Shown piece after piece: positions 9,219 to 18,364 of a DNA stretch of 64,000 nucleotides. The stretch lies in the NCBI GenBank assembly GCA_947367255.1, contig CANBCZ010000001.1, positions 62,001 to 126,000 on the forward strand, given 5' to 3'. Position 1 is the stretch's first letter. Each line of letters begins with the position of its first letter. The notes under the pieces were generated by a model. That model saw only the letters and a list, made by a program, of their open reading frames with translations. It had not been told where the DNA came from and did no database searches. The translations under genes and the position numbers were made by a program. The DNA comes from an uncultured Alistipes sp. Lineage in GTDB: Bacteria > Bacteroidota > Bacteroidia > Bacteroidales > Rikenellaceae.

Positions 9219-12200
9219 TACTCTTTCTGTTTAGGTTTTACAACCCTCTCCTGAATGGTCTGGAAGACGATAAAGAGGGCAGGAACGAGGAATATCAGTG
9301 CCAATGTTCCGACAATCATACCACCTACAACGCCGGCACCGAGGGTGTTGTTACCGTTTGCACCGACACCTGTCGAGAACATCAGCGGAATCATACCGAA
9401 GACCATTGTAAGTACGGTCATCATAATCGGACGGAAACGCTCCTTACTTGCCTCGAGTGCCGCATCGAATATGCTCATACCCTGCTCTCGACGCTCAGCA
9501 GCATACTCGGTAATAAGGATGGCTGTCTTTGAGAGCAGACCGATAAGCATAATCAGACCTGTCTGCAGGTAGATGTTGTTCTCAAGACCCATCATATTCG
9601 CAAAGGCGAAGCTGCCGAACAGTCCGATAGGAACCGTAAGAATAACTGCAAACGGAACGAAGAAACTCTCGTACAATGCACAGAGTATCAGGTAGATAAG
9701 AGCGATACATATCACGAAGATAATCGCTGTGTTGTTTCCGCTCGCCGCCTCCTCGCGGGCAATACCGCCGAAGTCGAAACCATAACCTATAGGCAGCACA
9801 TCGTGTGCCACTGCATTTACTGCAGCAATCGCATCACCCGATGAGTATCCGTCTGCCGCACGACCATTTATCGAGATCGACGGGAACATATTGAATCGGG
9901 CGAGATTCTCCGGTGCATAGATCTTCTTGAGGGTCACAAATTGGCTGATAGGAGCCATATCGTTACCGATGCGGATGAAGATATTGTTGAGTGTCTGCAA
10001 ATCTACACGATAGCGCGGATCTGCCTGAACCTGAACCTGATAGAGCTTTGTAAATCGGTTGAAACGGGTCGAGAGGCGACCGCCGTAGTAGCCGTTGAGG
10101 ATGTTGAGCACCTCCTTCGGAGAGGTTCCTGCACGCTTACACTTTACCGCATCTACATCTATCTGGTACTGAGGGAATTTAGGGTTGAACGATGTTCGTG
10201 CCGAGCCGATCTCTGGGCGATCGTTGAGCTCTGCCACAAACTGATTTACAACCTGCGCCAAATCCTCGATGCTGCCACCCTTGCGGTCCTGAATATGGAG
10301 CTCAAAGCCGTTTGTTGCACCATAGCCCGGAATCATTGCAGGCGAGGTGGTAAAGATTGTCGCATCGTTGATATTTGTCGAGTACTCCTTAATGCGGTCC
10401 ATAATGTCGAACACGCTGTGCTCCTTGCCCTTACGCTCGTCCCAATGCTTCAGACGCAGGGTAAAGTTACCGTACGAAGTACCCGCACCGGTGGTCATAC
10501 CGAAACCTGCCATATTGAGGTAGGCGTGACACTCGTCAATGTTGCTGACAATATCTCGGTCGATACGGTTCATAACCTCCTTTGTATGTGCCAGCGAGCT
10601 GCCCGGAGCGGTCGAAACATCGATACGCACAGTACCGATATCCTCGCGCGGAATAAGACCGGTCTTGGTGTTGTTCATAAAGTAGACCAAAAGACCCATA
10701 CCGGCAACAATCACAATGCCGGCAACAACCTTGTGGCGCAAGAAGAAGCTCATGCCCTTCAGATAGCGAGCCGTAATGGCATTGAAACTGCTCTCGAAGG
10801 CATCCGACAGACGCCTCTTGAGTGAACGCTTTACAGGATTACCCTCCTCGTCTATCGGCTTGAGGAGCATAGCACAGAGTGCAGGGCTGAGTGTCAGCGC
10901 ATTTACTGCCGAGATACCCACCGCCACAGCCATCGTAAGACCAAACTGGGTGTAGAAGATACCCGATGTTCCACCCATCAGCGATACCGGAATAAATACC
11001 GCCATAAATACGAGTGTCGAGGTAATGAGCGCCGAAGTTACGCTGTGCATAGCATCTACAGCCGCACTGTGGGCATTTTTGTAACCCGCCTCGAACTTGC
11101 TCTGCACCGCCTCTACAACGATAATGGCGTCATCCACAACCACACCGATAGAGAGCACGAGCGCAAAGAGTGTCAGCAGGTTAATCGAGAAGCCGAAGAA
11201 GAAGAGGAACATAAATGTTCCGATCAGCGAAACGATTGTCGCCACAAGCGGAATGAGTGTTGCGCGGAACTTTCTCAAGAATACGAATACCACCAAGATA
11301 ACCAGCACAATAGCCTCCAACAGCGTTCTGAGCACATTGTTGATAGAGGCATAGAGGAAGTCGTTTGAACTTGAGAGCACAACCATCTCCAGATCCTTCG
11401 GGAAGTCCTGCTTTGCCCTCTCCAGATAGGCGTCGATCTGCTTGATAACCTCTGTAGCATTTGAACCAGGAGTCTGATATACACTGAAAGATGTACCCGG
11501 CGAGCCGTTTACCTCACCGATATATTGGTAGGACTGTGTACCCAGCTCAATCTCGGCAATATCCTTCAGTCGCAGCACCTCACCATTGTTCAGCGCGCGG
11601 ATAACGATATTCTCAAACTGCTCCGGAGTCTCCAGACGACCCTTGTAGCGCATAGCATACTGGAAGGTCTGATTTGAGTTTTCGCCCAGCGCACCTGTTG
11701 CCGCCTCGATATTCTGCTCTGCAAGGGCATTCGATATATCGGCAGGGATAAGTTTGTACTGCGCCATAATGTCGGGCTTGAGCCATATACGCATACTATA
11801 GTCGGCTCCGCGCACATCGACATCACCCACGCCCGGAATACGCGAGATAGCCGGCACGAGGTTAATCTTGATATAGTTGGCGATAAACGTACGGTCGTAT
11901 GTGCCGTTCGGACTATATACGGCAATCTGCTCGAGGATGTTGGTCTGTCGCTTACGAACGGTCACACCCACATCTGTCACCTCCGATGGTAGCTGACGGG
12001 TAGCACGCGATACGCAGTTCTGGACATTCACCGCAGCCATATCCGGATTTGTACCCTGCTTGAAGAACACCTGAATACTTGCGCTACCGTTGTTAGTTGC
12101 GCTCGAGGTCATATAGGTCATATTCTCCACACCGTTTATAGCCTCCTCGAGGGGTACTACAACAGCCTTCTGCACAGTCTCGGCACTTGCGCCGGCATAG

Positions 12201-12346
12201 TTTGCCTGCACGCGAATTGTCGGCGGTGCAATATTTGGATAACGCTCGATCGGCAGCACTGCAAGTCCGATAATACCACCCAGAACAATGATGATGGAGA
12301 TTACCGACGAGAGTACGGGACGATCGATAAAGGTCTTGATATTCAT
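9218..12346 (-). CDS. RND multidrug efflux pump, HAE1/AcrB family
   Basis: Inner-membrane proton-driven exporter, 1042 residues. The first membrane helix contains PVLSSVISIIIVLGG; the proton-relay pair D405-D406 lies in GVVVDDAIIVVEAV, and K940 in GLLSKTAILITEYA is the matching relay lysine. Two large periplasmic loops follow helices 1 and 7, as expected. The adaptor gene is 6 bases upstream and the outer-membrane channel overlaps downstream, so one operon makes the full pump. Substrates cannot be predicted. Confidence 0.96.
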   Translation of the reverse strand: MNIKTFIDRPVLSSVISIIIVLGGIIGLAVLPIERYPNIAPPTIRVQANYAGASAETVQKAVVVPLEEAINGVENMTYMTSSATNNGSASIQVFFKQGTNPDMAAVNVQNCVSRATRQLPSEVTDVGVTVRKRQTNILEQIAVYSPNGTYDRTFIANYIKINLVPAISRIPGVGDVDVRGADYSMRIWLKPDIMAQYKLIPADISNALAEQNIEAATGALGENSNQTFQYAMRYKGRLETPEQFENIVIRALNNGEVLRLKDIAEIELGTQSYQYIGEVNGSPGTSFSVYQTPGSNATEVIKQIDAYLERAKQDFPKDLEMVVLSSSNDFLYASINNVLRTLLEAIVLVILVVFVFLRKFRATLIPLVATIVSLIGTFMFLFFFGFSINLLTLFALVLSIGVVVDDAIIVVEAVQSKFEAGYKNAHSAAVDAMHSVTSALITSTLVFMAVFIPVSLMGGTSGIFYTQFGLTMAVAVGISAVNALTLSPALCAMLLKPIDEEGNPVKRSLKRRLSDAFESSFNAITARYLKGMSFFLRHKVVAGIVIVAGMGLLVYFMNNTKTGLIPREDIGTVRIDVSTAPGSSLAHTKEVMNRIDRDIVSNIDECHAYLNMAGFGMTTGAGTSYGNFTLRLKHWDERKGKEHSVFDIMDRIKEYSTNINDATIFTTSPAMIPGYGATNGFELHIQDRKGGSIEDLAQVVNQFVAELNDRPEIGSARTSFNPKFPQYQIDVDAVKCKRAGTSPKEVLNILNGYYGGRLSTRFNRFTKLYQVQVQADPRYRVDLQTLNNIFIRIGNDMAPISQFVTLKKIYAPENLARFNMFPSISINGRAADGYSSGDAIAAVNAVAHDVLPIGYGFDFGGIAREEAASGNNTAIIFVICIALIYLILCALYESFFVPFAVILTVPIGLFGSFAFANMMGLENNIYLQTGLIMLIGLLSKTAILITEYAAERREQGMSIFDAALEASKERFRPIMMTVLTMVFGMIPLMFSTGVGANGNNTLGAGVVGGMIVGTLALIFLVPALFIVFQTIQERVVKPKQKE

Positions 12347-12352
12347 ACTCTG

Positions 12353-13474
12353 CTACTCCTCTGCTTTAACAACCTGCTTAATCTTTACCGGATTGCCGTC
12401 ACGCAGCAGTCCTACACCCTCTACAACGATAGTATCGCCCCTCTCCAGACCGCTCTCAACGACATACTCGCGACCGTTGCTGATGTTAAACACGCCGATA
12501 ATCTTACTTACAGCCTTGCCGTTTTTTACGGTGTAGACATATATCTTGTCCTGAATCTCGTATGTAGCGGACTGCGGAATTACGATGCAACCCTCAGCCT
12601 TGTGCGGCAGGATAATGTTGCCCGAGCCACCCGAGAGCAGCAGACGACGATAGTTCGGGAACTTTGCACGAACAGTCACCGAACCTGTTGTAGGGTCGAT
12701 AATACCCGAAATAGCCTCAATGCGACCCTTGTCCTGATAGATAGTACCGTCACTGAGCTGCAGCTCTATCGAAGGCATCGCCTTGAGTGCTGCGTCGAGT
12801 GAGCCGTGCTCACGAGTGAGCGAGAGTACCTGCGACTCGGACATCGAGAAGTAGACATACATCTCCGAGTTGTCCGACACTGAGGTCATCGGGGTCTGGT
12901 CTGACGGACTTACCAGCGTACCTACGCGGAATGGCAGTGTGCCGACAACACCGTCTGCTGGCGATTTTACCAGCGTGTAAGAGAGGTTGTTGCGGGCATT
13001 GATCTCGTTAGCCTTCGCCTGAGCGAGGGTTGCGCGCTGCGATGCAAGCTGCATCTTTGCCATGTTGAGGTCGAACTCCGAGATGATGTTCTGCTTGTAG
13101 AGCTCCTCCTTGCTCGATGTGGTCAGCTCGGCTGCATCTACAGCTGCCTGTGCCACATCTACATTGGCAATAGCTGTCTGCAGCGCCGCCTGATATGGAG
13201 CCTGATCGATGGTAAAGAGTGTCTGGTTGCGCTTTACGAGCGAACCCTCCTTTACATGTACCTCGGTAATGTAACCCTGCACCTTCGGACGGATGTCGAT
13301 ATCCTGCTTACCCTGAATTGTGGCAGAGTAGGTGGACGACAACTTGCGCGATGTGGGCTCCAATACCATCACATTGTACTCGCGAGTACGCTTTGTACTC
13401 TTCTCCTCCTCGCAGCCGACAACTACGGCAAGCAGTACGAGTGGGATGAATAGTCTTGAAATAGTGGTTTTAAT
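12353..13474 (-). CDS. RND efflux periplasmic adaptor lipoprotein, apparent AUU start
   Basis: Membrane-fusion subunit joining pump and outer-membrane channel. Barrel-sandwich halves are visible around DIRPKVQGYITEVHVKEGSLVKRNQ and VKSPADGVVGTL, with a helical hairpin between them. The longest frame from a canonical codon begins at 13372 (GTG) and lacks a signal. Reading upstream in frame gives a lipoprotein signal (KTTISRLFIPLVLLAVVVGC, C21 then EEEKS) whose first codon is ATT at 13474-13472; a TAA stop lies three codons earlier and no ATG, GTG or TTG is available. I therefore place the start at ATT, giving 373 residues. Confidence 0.8.
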   Translation of the reverse strand: MKTTISRLFIPLVLLAVVVGCEEEKSTKRTREYNVMVLEPTSRKLSSTYSATIQGKQDIDIRPKVQGYITEVHVKEGSLVKRNQTLFTIDQAPYQAALQTAIANVDVAQAAVDAAELTTSSKEELYKQNIISEFDLNMAKMQLASQRATLAQAKANEINARNNLSYTLVKSPADGVVGTLPFRVGTLVSPSDQTPMTSVSDNSEMYVYFSMSESQVLSLTREHGSLDAALKAMPSIELQLSDGTIYQDKGRIEAISGIIDPTTGSVTVRAKFPNYRRLLLSGGSGNIILPHKAEGCIVIPQSATYEIQDKIYVYTVKNGKAVSKIIGVFNISNGREYVVESGLERGDTIVVEGVGLLRDGNPVKIKQVVKAEE

Positions 13475-13514
13475 GCTGGTTTATGTTTTTGTTATTGTTC
13501 TCCGTTTGGGAATT

Positions 13515-13530
13515 TTACACTGCTGTGTAA
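13515..13530. promoter_or_regulatory. Operator-like palindrome before the efflux operon
   Basis: TTACACTGCTGTGTAA is a perfect 6-bp inverted repeat with a 4-base centre, placed just downstream of the efflux promoter -7 element. Its position suits a TetR- or MarR-type repressor, but no regulator gene is adjacent. Confidence 0.4.
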
Positions 13531-13538
13531 TATCTTTG

Positions 13539-13569
13539 CGAAGGTACAAAAAAATAGTCACTTCGCCAA
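13539..13569 (-). promoter_or_regulatory. Promoter of the efflux operon
   Basis: Minus strand TTG, 20 bases, TACCTTCG (one mismatch to TAnnTTTG). The TTG lies inside the stem of the gph terminator, so the same bases serve two signals. About 65 bases of leader precede the ATT start. Confidence 0.5.
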
Positions 13570-13588
13570 AATTGTTCGGTGAAGTGAC
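13557..13588 (-). terminator. Rho-independent terminator of gph
   Basis: Stem GTCACTTC/GAAGTGAC with further pairing and an AATT-rich loop, followed on the minus strand by TATTTTTTTG. It ends the gph transcript 38 bases after its stop. Confidence 0.75.
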
Positions 13589-13625
13589 AAAAAATAGTAG
13601 TGAAATGACCTGTGTCGTCGAAGTG

Positions 13626-14282
13626 CTATTTGAATATAGCCTCAAAAATCTCTTTCGGACTATTTGCAATATACTCCGCACCGCTCTCCTCAAGCTCCTC
13701 GCGATCTCTGAAACCCCAAGTAACACCTATCGAGTGAACGCCCGCAGCACGAGCCGTAATGATGTCGATGCCCGAGTCGCCAATCATATATGTATCCTCG
13801 GCAGTAGCTCCGCACTGCTCCATAATCAGGTCGATAATTGCAGGGTCTGGTTTGAGCGGGAAGCCGTCGCGATTGCCATAGATAGCCTTAAAAGAGAACT
13901 CTCCGAAGAACTTCTCGATTAGTCTGTTTGTTCCCGAGTGGAACTTGTTCGATGCTACGGCGAGTGTCGCGCCCGCCTCTGTCAGCTGTCGTAGCAGCTC
14001 GGTAATGCCCTCATAGACAACAGAGTGGGTGTCGATATTCTCATAGTAGTACTCCACGAAATCTTTGCGCGCTGCGGCAACATACTCCGGTGTGCGCAGA
14101 TTTTCAGGCAGTGCACGCTCGACGAGTCGTGTCACACCATTGCCTACAAAGTGGCAGTAGTCATTGTAGCTATGCTCTGCAAGTCCTCGCTCTCGGAGCA
14201 TATGGTTACAACATGCGGCAAGGTCTCCAATAGTATTGAGCAGCGTGCCGTCAAGGTCTAAGATTACAAGTTTCTTACTCAT
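13626..14282 (-). CDS. gph: HAD phosphatase, phosphoglycolate phosphatase-like
   Basis: 218-residue haloacid-dehalogenase hydrolase. Motif I is DLDGTLLNT with D9 nucleophile and D11; motif II is in LAVASNKFH; motif III/IV is KPDPAIIDLI and MIGDSGIDI. A helical cap between motifs I and II fits the Gph/PGP subfamily, which removes phosphate from 2-phosphoglycolate or similar small sugar phosphates. Transcribed alone and followed by a strong terminator. Confidence 0.8.
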   Translation of the reverse strand: MSKKLVILDLDGTLLNTIGDLAACCNHMLRERGLAEHSYNDYCHFVGNGVTRLVERALPENLRTPEYVAAARKDFVEYYYENIDTHSVVYEGITELLRQLTEAGATLAVASNKFHSGTNRLIEKFFGEFSFKAIYGNRDGFPLKPDPAIIDLIMEQCGATAEDTYMIGDSGIDIITARAAGVHSIGVTWGFRDREELEESGAEYIANSPKEIFEAIFK

Positions 14283-14391
14283 CGGATGGTTTTAGATATG
14301 TTCTATAAATCAGTAAATTAACTTCTCTGTTATTGGCAGATTCTACCTCGGTCGCTGTTGCGCTCTCAAAAGAGCGACAAAATCCCTCGAC

Positions 14392-15846
14392 CTAATTTGT
14401 AGAGTCTCTCTTAACGATTTTATATCCCGTTGCTGCCACCAATATCGAAAGCAGTGGGCTGATGATATTGAACAGGCAGTATGGCAGATATGCAATAGTC
14501 GCCACGCCGAGAACGGTCGATTGTGTCATACCGCACGAGTTCCACGGAATAAGCACCGAGGTAACTGTCGCCGAGTCCTCCACCGAGCGGCTGAGCAGAC
14601 GACCCTCCAGCCCTCGACGACGATAGAGGTCACCAAAGGTGTTGCCCGTAATGATGATGGATATATATTGGTCGGCAGTGGTCAGGTTGCAGAATATACC
14701 TGTCGAGATGGTCGAAATGACAATGCTCAGCGGACGCTTTGCAAAGCGCATAAACATACGAGTCAGCGCCGCCAACATACCGCTTCCCGCCATCACGCCA
14801 CCAAAGCACATCGCGCAGAGTATCAGCCATATAGTGCTCATCATACCGCCCATTCCGCGAGTCGCCACAAGCTCATTGAGCATTGCATCGCCCGTATCTG
14901 TAGCTGTCGAACTCGAACACGCCGTCATAAGCGCCTTGAAACTGCCCAAAGCACCCTCGCCACCTATGCTTGTGACAATATCCGGCTGGAAAACAAGCAT
15001 CGCCACAGCGGCCATAACTGTCGCTGCAAAGAGGGTTATAAGTGCCGGTAACTTCTTGAGTATCAGTACAGCAGTCAATACCGGAACAATCAGCAGCCAC
15101 GCAGATATGTTGAATGTGCCGTGCAGCGTCTGCGAGATATGCTCTATCTGCGCTGCCGACTCGGGCGCGTGCAGTATAGATACCACAAAAAATACACACG
15201 CGGCAATCGCAAACGACGGCACTGTCGTAATCATCATATACTTAATATGGTCAAACAGCGGAACCTTCGCCGCTGCCGAGGCGAGTACAGTAGTGTCCGA
15301 GAGCGCCGAAATCTTATCTCCGAAATAGGCTCCCGAGATTATCGCGCCGGCAATCCACCCCTCAGAGAATCCCATAGCCTGACCGATACCCATCAGCGCA
15401 ACACCTATCGTGGCAATAGTTGTCCACGACGAGCCGGTAATCACCGATACCAATGCGCAGATTATGCAGGCTATGCCCAAAAATATCTTCGGATGGATAA
15501 CCTCCAAACCATAGCATATAAGCGTCGGAACCACTCCGCTGAGCATCCATGTACCCGAAATGGCACCTATGAGCAGCAGAATGATAATTGCCGATGCCGA
15601 TGTCCTGATATTCTCGACAATAGCATCCTCCAATGTGCTCCATTTACACCCGCAGAAGACTATGGCAAGCGTCGCCGCTACCGATGAGGCGAAGAGCAGC
15701 GCAATCTGACTGCCACCCATAATCGCATCTGCACCGAAACACTTGATAACAAGCGCCAAGGTCGTAATAAGCACTCCAAGCGGAATCGCCGCAATCCAGA
15801 GCGGTGTCTGACTCCTATATTTAGATAAAAAATTGGCTATTTTCAT
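14392..15846 (-). CDS. nhaC: Na+/H+ antiporter, NhaC family
   Basis: Inner-membrane sodium/proton exchanger, 484 residues with 11-12 hydrophobic segments. The stretch ITGSSWTTIATIGVALMGIG (about 136-155) and the later TTADQYISIIITGNTFGDLY and SVLIPWNSCGMTQ segments are characteristic of the NhaC/ion-transporter superfamily. A promoter overlapping that of the divergent tRNA gene lies directly upstream. An amino-acid/sodium exchange role is possible in this family. Confidence 0.88.
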   Translation of the reverse strand: MKIANFLSKYRSQTPLWIAAIPLGVLITTLALVIKCFGADAIMGGSQIALLFASSVAATLAIVFCGCKWSTLEDAIVENIRTSASAIIILLLIGAISGTWMLSGVVPTLICYGLEVIHPKIFLGIACIICALVSVITGSSWTTIATIGVALMGIGQAMGFSEGWIAGAIISGAYFGDKISALSDTTVLASAAAKVPLFDHIKYMMITTVPSFAIAACVFFVVSILHAPESAAQIEHISQTLHGTFNISAWLLIVPVLTAVLILKKLPALITLFAATVMAAVAMLVFQPDIVTSIGGEGALGSFKALMTACSSSTATDTGDAMLNELVATRGMGGMMSTIWLILCAMCFGGVMAGSGMLAALTRMFMRFAKRPLSIVISTISTGIFCNLTTADQYISIIITGNTFGDLYRRRGLEGRLLSRSVEDSATVTSVLIPWNSCGMTQSTVLGVATIAYLPYCLFNIISPLLSILVAATGYKIVKRDSTN

Positions 15847-15862
15847 TCAACTTCGTAATTTG

Positions 15863-15894
15863 TTGCAAAGATATGTAAAATTTTGTTACCTTTG
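15863..15894 (+). promoter_or_regulatory. Promoter of tRNA-Arg, overlapping the nhaC promoter
   Basis: TTG, 21 bases, TACCTTTG, ending 14 bases before the tRNA. On the opposite strand TATCTTTG (15873 to 15866) is a -7 element for nhaC, so the two divergent promoters share bases. Confidence 0.6.
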
Positions 15895-15908
15895 CACTCA
15901 ATCTTGTT

Positions 15909-15980
15909 GCCCTTGTAGTTCAACGGATAGAACGAAGGTTTCCTAAACCTTAGATAGCAGTTCGATTCTGCTCGGGGGTA
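15909..15980 (+). tRNA. tRNA-Arg (anticodon CCU)
   Basis: A complete cloverleaf can be drawn: acceptor GCCCTTG with CGGGGGT (including G-U pairs), D stem GTTC/GAAC, anticodon stem AAGGT/ACCTT around loop TTCCTAA (anticodon CCT, reading AGG), T stem AGCAG/CTGCT around TTCGATT, discriminator A. The 3' CCA is not encoded. A family A palindrome begins at the very next base. Confidence 0.93.
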
Positions 15981-16107
15981 CATTTGTCGTGAAAAGGCAG
16001 CATTAGCTGCACATCCCTCATATCCCCGAATGGGTAGTACGCTTTAGTACAACCCATCCGGGGATATTTCGCGATATGCACCTACTACTACCTTTTGACG
16101 ACAAATG
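15981..16107 (+). repeat. Family A nested hairpin repeat, copy A1
   Basis: Arms CATTTGTCGT and ACGACAAATG close a 127-base element. Inside, GAAAAGG faces CCTTTTG, then an imperfect middle stem, then a core stem TATCCCCG/CGGGGATA capped by GTAC-GCTTTA-GTAC. It begins at the base after the tRNA-Arg 3' end. Confidence 0.85.
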
Positions 16108-16109
16108 AG

Positions 16110-16234
16110 GTTTTATTGTGAAAAGCACGCATCTGCGGCACATCCCTCATAGTCCCGAATGGGAAATACCGCAGTATGTCCCATCCGTGCCTATATCACG
16201 ATGTGTCACATCTGCATACTTTTGACGATAAAAC
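16110..16234 (+). repeat. Family A nested hairpin repeat, copy A2
   Basis: Arms GTTTTATTGT and ACGATAAAAC, core CCCGAATGGGA capped by ATAC-CGCA-GTAT. Two bases after A1 in the same orientation. The tail GTGCAATGGGGTAGCGGAGTGC follows directly. The A1-A2 pair recurs as A7-A8. With A1, the tRNA and the greA terminator these fill the gap between nhaC and greA. Confidence 0.85.
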
Positions 16235-16280
16235 AGTGCAATGGGGTAGCGGAGTGCAAACTCTACCGACAAATAAGTAC

Positions 16281-16310
16281 AAAAAAAGACATCCAACCGG
16301 ATGTCTTTTG
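16281..16310 (-). terminator. Terminator of greA
   Basis: Minus strand AAAGACATCC, a short loop, GGATGTCTTT then a T-rich run. Lies 30 bases after the greA stop. Confidence 0.75.
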
Positions 16311-16339
16311 TCTCAAAAGAGCCCTGTTCGACAAATTCT

Positions 16340-16816
16340 TTAGATTGAGATATCCAAAATCTCGAACTTAAGTACTCCCGCAGGTACGGTAACCTCGACA
16401 ACATCGCCCTTCTTCTTGCCGAGCAGCGCCTTTGCAATCGGTGTGCCGATAGCGAGCTTGCCCTCGCGGAGGTTTGCCTCGTGCTCTGCAACGATGGTAT
16501 AGACAACCTGACGGTTATTGTTATGGTTGAGCAGGGTAACTTTGCTCAGAATCTGAACCTTGCTCTTGTCGATCTTTGTCTCGTCGATGATGCGAGAGTT
16601 TGCAAGTGTCGCCTCGAGCTGTGCAATCTTCATCTCGAGCAGACCCTGTGCCTCGCGAGCAGCATCGTACTCGGCATTCTCTGACAAATCGCCCTTGTCG
16701 CGAGCCTCTGCAATAGCTGCTGAAGCTGCCGGACGCTCTACTGAACGCAGGTGGTCGAGCTCATCCTTAAGCTTCTTGTAACCCTCTGCTGTTAAATAAA
16801 TTAGTTCCTGTGCCAT
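16340..16816 (-). CDS. greA: Transcription elongation factor GreA
   Basis: 158-residue factor that rescues backtracked RNA polymerase. The N-terminal coiled coil (about 8-75) carries the conserved acidic tip region DKGDLSENAEYDAA, and the C-terminal FKBP-like domain has GTPIAKALLGKKKGDVVEVTVPAG. Normal length. Own promoter upstream and own terminator downstream. Confidence 0.96.
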   Translation of the reverse strand: MAQELIYLTAEGYKKLKDELDHLRSVERPAASAAIAEARDKGDLSENAEYDAAREAQGLLEMKIAQLEATLANSRIIDETKIDKSKVQILSKVTLLNHNNNRQVVYTIVAEHEANLREGKLAIGTPIAKALLGKKKGDVVEVTVPAGVLKFEILDISI

Positions 16817-16912
16817 AATATTTGTTTCTCTGTTTATTTGTCGTTGTACGAAACAAAAAAGAAAGAATCTCAGCCTTACGACTGAAACCCTGCAATCCCC
16901 TATATTTCAGGA

Positions 16913-16942
16913 CAAAGGTAAATCAAATATTTCTATTTTCAA
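16913..16942 (-). promoter_or_regulatory. Promoter of greA
   Basis: Minus strand TTG, 19 bases, TACCTTTG; leader of roughly 90 bases before greA. Confidence 0.6.
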
Positions 16943-17062
16943 AATCAATTTCCCTAAATAGATGACTTTAGGTGATTTTGTTGCCTTTTGTTTGCTTTTT
17001 AGCGTATAATTTTCTAATTTTACCGAGATTTTGTGCAAAAACAAACAAAAAAATATAGAACT

Positions 17063-17929
17063 ATGGCTCAGTTTAATAAGTATCGCTCGATCTACTCTCA
17101 TGAGGAGTTGATGGCAAAGTTGCGTCGTCTGAAGCATGTGGCGCTTGATATGGATGGCACTATCTATATGGGTGCGACACTCTTCCCTTACACAAAGCCC
17201 TTCCTTGCGGGTGTGAAGGAGTTGGGACTCCGCTACTCGTTCCTTACAAACAATCCGTCGTCAAGTATTGCCGACTATCTGGCAAAGCTTGCTCGTCTGG
17301 GCGTTGAGGCTACGGAGGAGGAGATGTACACCACAGCTCTTGCTACTGTGGACTACATCAAGACCCACTATCCTGAGGCAAAGCGTCTCTTTATGCTCGG
17401 CACTCCGTCGATGATTTCGGAGTTCGAGAAGGCGGGCTTTGAGAGTGCCGAGGATAGCGCAGATGACCGCCCTGATGTGCTCGTTGTGGCATTTGACAAG
17501 ACCCTCGCTTACGACCGCCTCTGCCGTGCTGCGTGGTGGATTTCGCAGGGTGTACCATATATCGCGACAAACCCAGACCGCGTATGTCCTACCGATCAGC
17601 CTGTTGTGCTTGTGGATTGCGGCTCTATCTGTGCCTGCCTTACACACGCTACAGGTCGTACTCCGGATATCACTCTCGGTAAGCCGGACCCTAATATGCT
17701 TTCTGGTATTCTGAATCGCTACGGTTATGAGGCTGATGAGGTGGCTATGGTGGGCGACCGTATCTATACCGATATCGAGATGGCACACAATGCCGGTGCC
17801 TTCGGTGTGCTTGTACTCTCGGGCGAGACTACTCTCGAGGTTGCCGATGCAGCACCTAAGCAGCCGCACCTTATCTGCGACAGTATCGAGGTGCTTGGCG
17901 AGCTTATTGCTCAGTCGCATAAGGAGTAG
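17063..17929 (+). CDS. HAD-IIA (NagD-like) phosphatase
   Basis: Hydrolase of the NagD/p-nitrophenylphosphatase branch, 288 residues from the ATG at 17063 (MAQFNKY); ten further in-frame codons upstream look like leader. Motif I ALDMDGTIYMG with D29 and D31, motif II LTNNPSSS, then a C2-type cap, KPDPNM and VGDRIYTDIEMAHNAG as motifs III-IV. Known members dephosphorylate nucleotides or sugar phosphates; the substrate here is not predictable. Likely co-transcribed with the small lipoprotein 6 bases downstream. Confidence 0.85.
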   Translation: MAQFNKYRSIYSHEELMAKLRRLKHVALDMDGTIYMGATLFPYTKPFLAGVKELGLRYSFLTNNPSSSIADYLAKLARLGVEATEEEMYTTALATVDYIKTHYPEAKRLFMLGTPSMISEFEKAGFESAEDSADDRPDVLVVAFDKTLAYDRLCRAAWWISQGVPYIATNPDRVCPTDQPVVLVDCGSICACLTHATGRTPDITLGKPDPNMLSGILNRYGYEADEVAMVGDRIYTDIEMAHNAGAFGVLVLSGETTLEVADAAPKQPHLICDSIEVLGELIAQSHKE

Positions 17930-17935
17930 TGTACT

Positions 17936-18364
17936 ATGAGAAGAGGTATAAACAGGCTGTGGCGGATACTCTTCGTCACAGCTTTTCTATATTGTGCAAC
18001 GGGTTGTGGCAGCCGTGATGTGAGTCGTGACCCGAAGGCTGTCGATGCAATTACGGTGGAGTATATCTTTGGCGACCTTGCGGCGGATGTTGTGAATGTA
18101 AATGACAATATCACCTCGGTAGAGAGGGTAAAATTGACCCGCCAAGACGGTATTCCTATTGCTATTGTAGATGTTATCTGTGCAGACGGCAGTTATGCTC
18201 GTAAGCTCTACGGTTTTAACTTTGAGGATGTCGTTCGTGCTGCCGAACTTATGGAGCAGAATGCCAATATGACAATGGCGGAGGTTGCCGAAGCGTTAAA
18301 TACTTCGACACTTCAGGCGACACTGCTGTATAATATTGCCCGCAGGGCAAAGGGATTGGATTAA
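17936..18364 (+). CDS. Hypothetical lipoprotein
   Basis: 142 residues. N-terminal basic-hydrophobic signal ending CATGC (C24 probable lipidation site). The mature part has a mixed alpha/beta segment around EYIFGDLAADVVNVNDNIT and a C-terminal helical region VRAAELMEQNANMTMAEVAEALNTS that looks like a small helical repeat. No family recognised. Its stop codon and that of the convergent ubiX share the palindrome TTAA at 18361-18364, so the two genes meet with no spacer or terminator. Confidence 0.75.
   Translation: MRRGINRLWRILFVTAFLYCATGCGSRDVSRDPKAVDAITVEYIFGDLAADVVNVNDNITSVERVKLTRQDGIPIAIVDVICADGSYARKLYGFNFEDVVRAAELMEQNANMTMAEVAEALNTSTLQATLLYNIARRAKGLD

Noticed and set aside
15909..16340. 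tRNA-Arg as an integration site for a mobile element
   Set aside because: No duplicated tRNA 3' end and no integrase nearby; the following DNA is family A repeats that also occur away from tRNAs.
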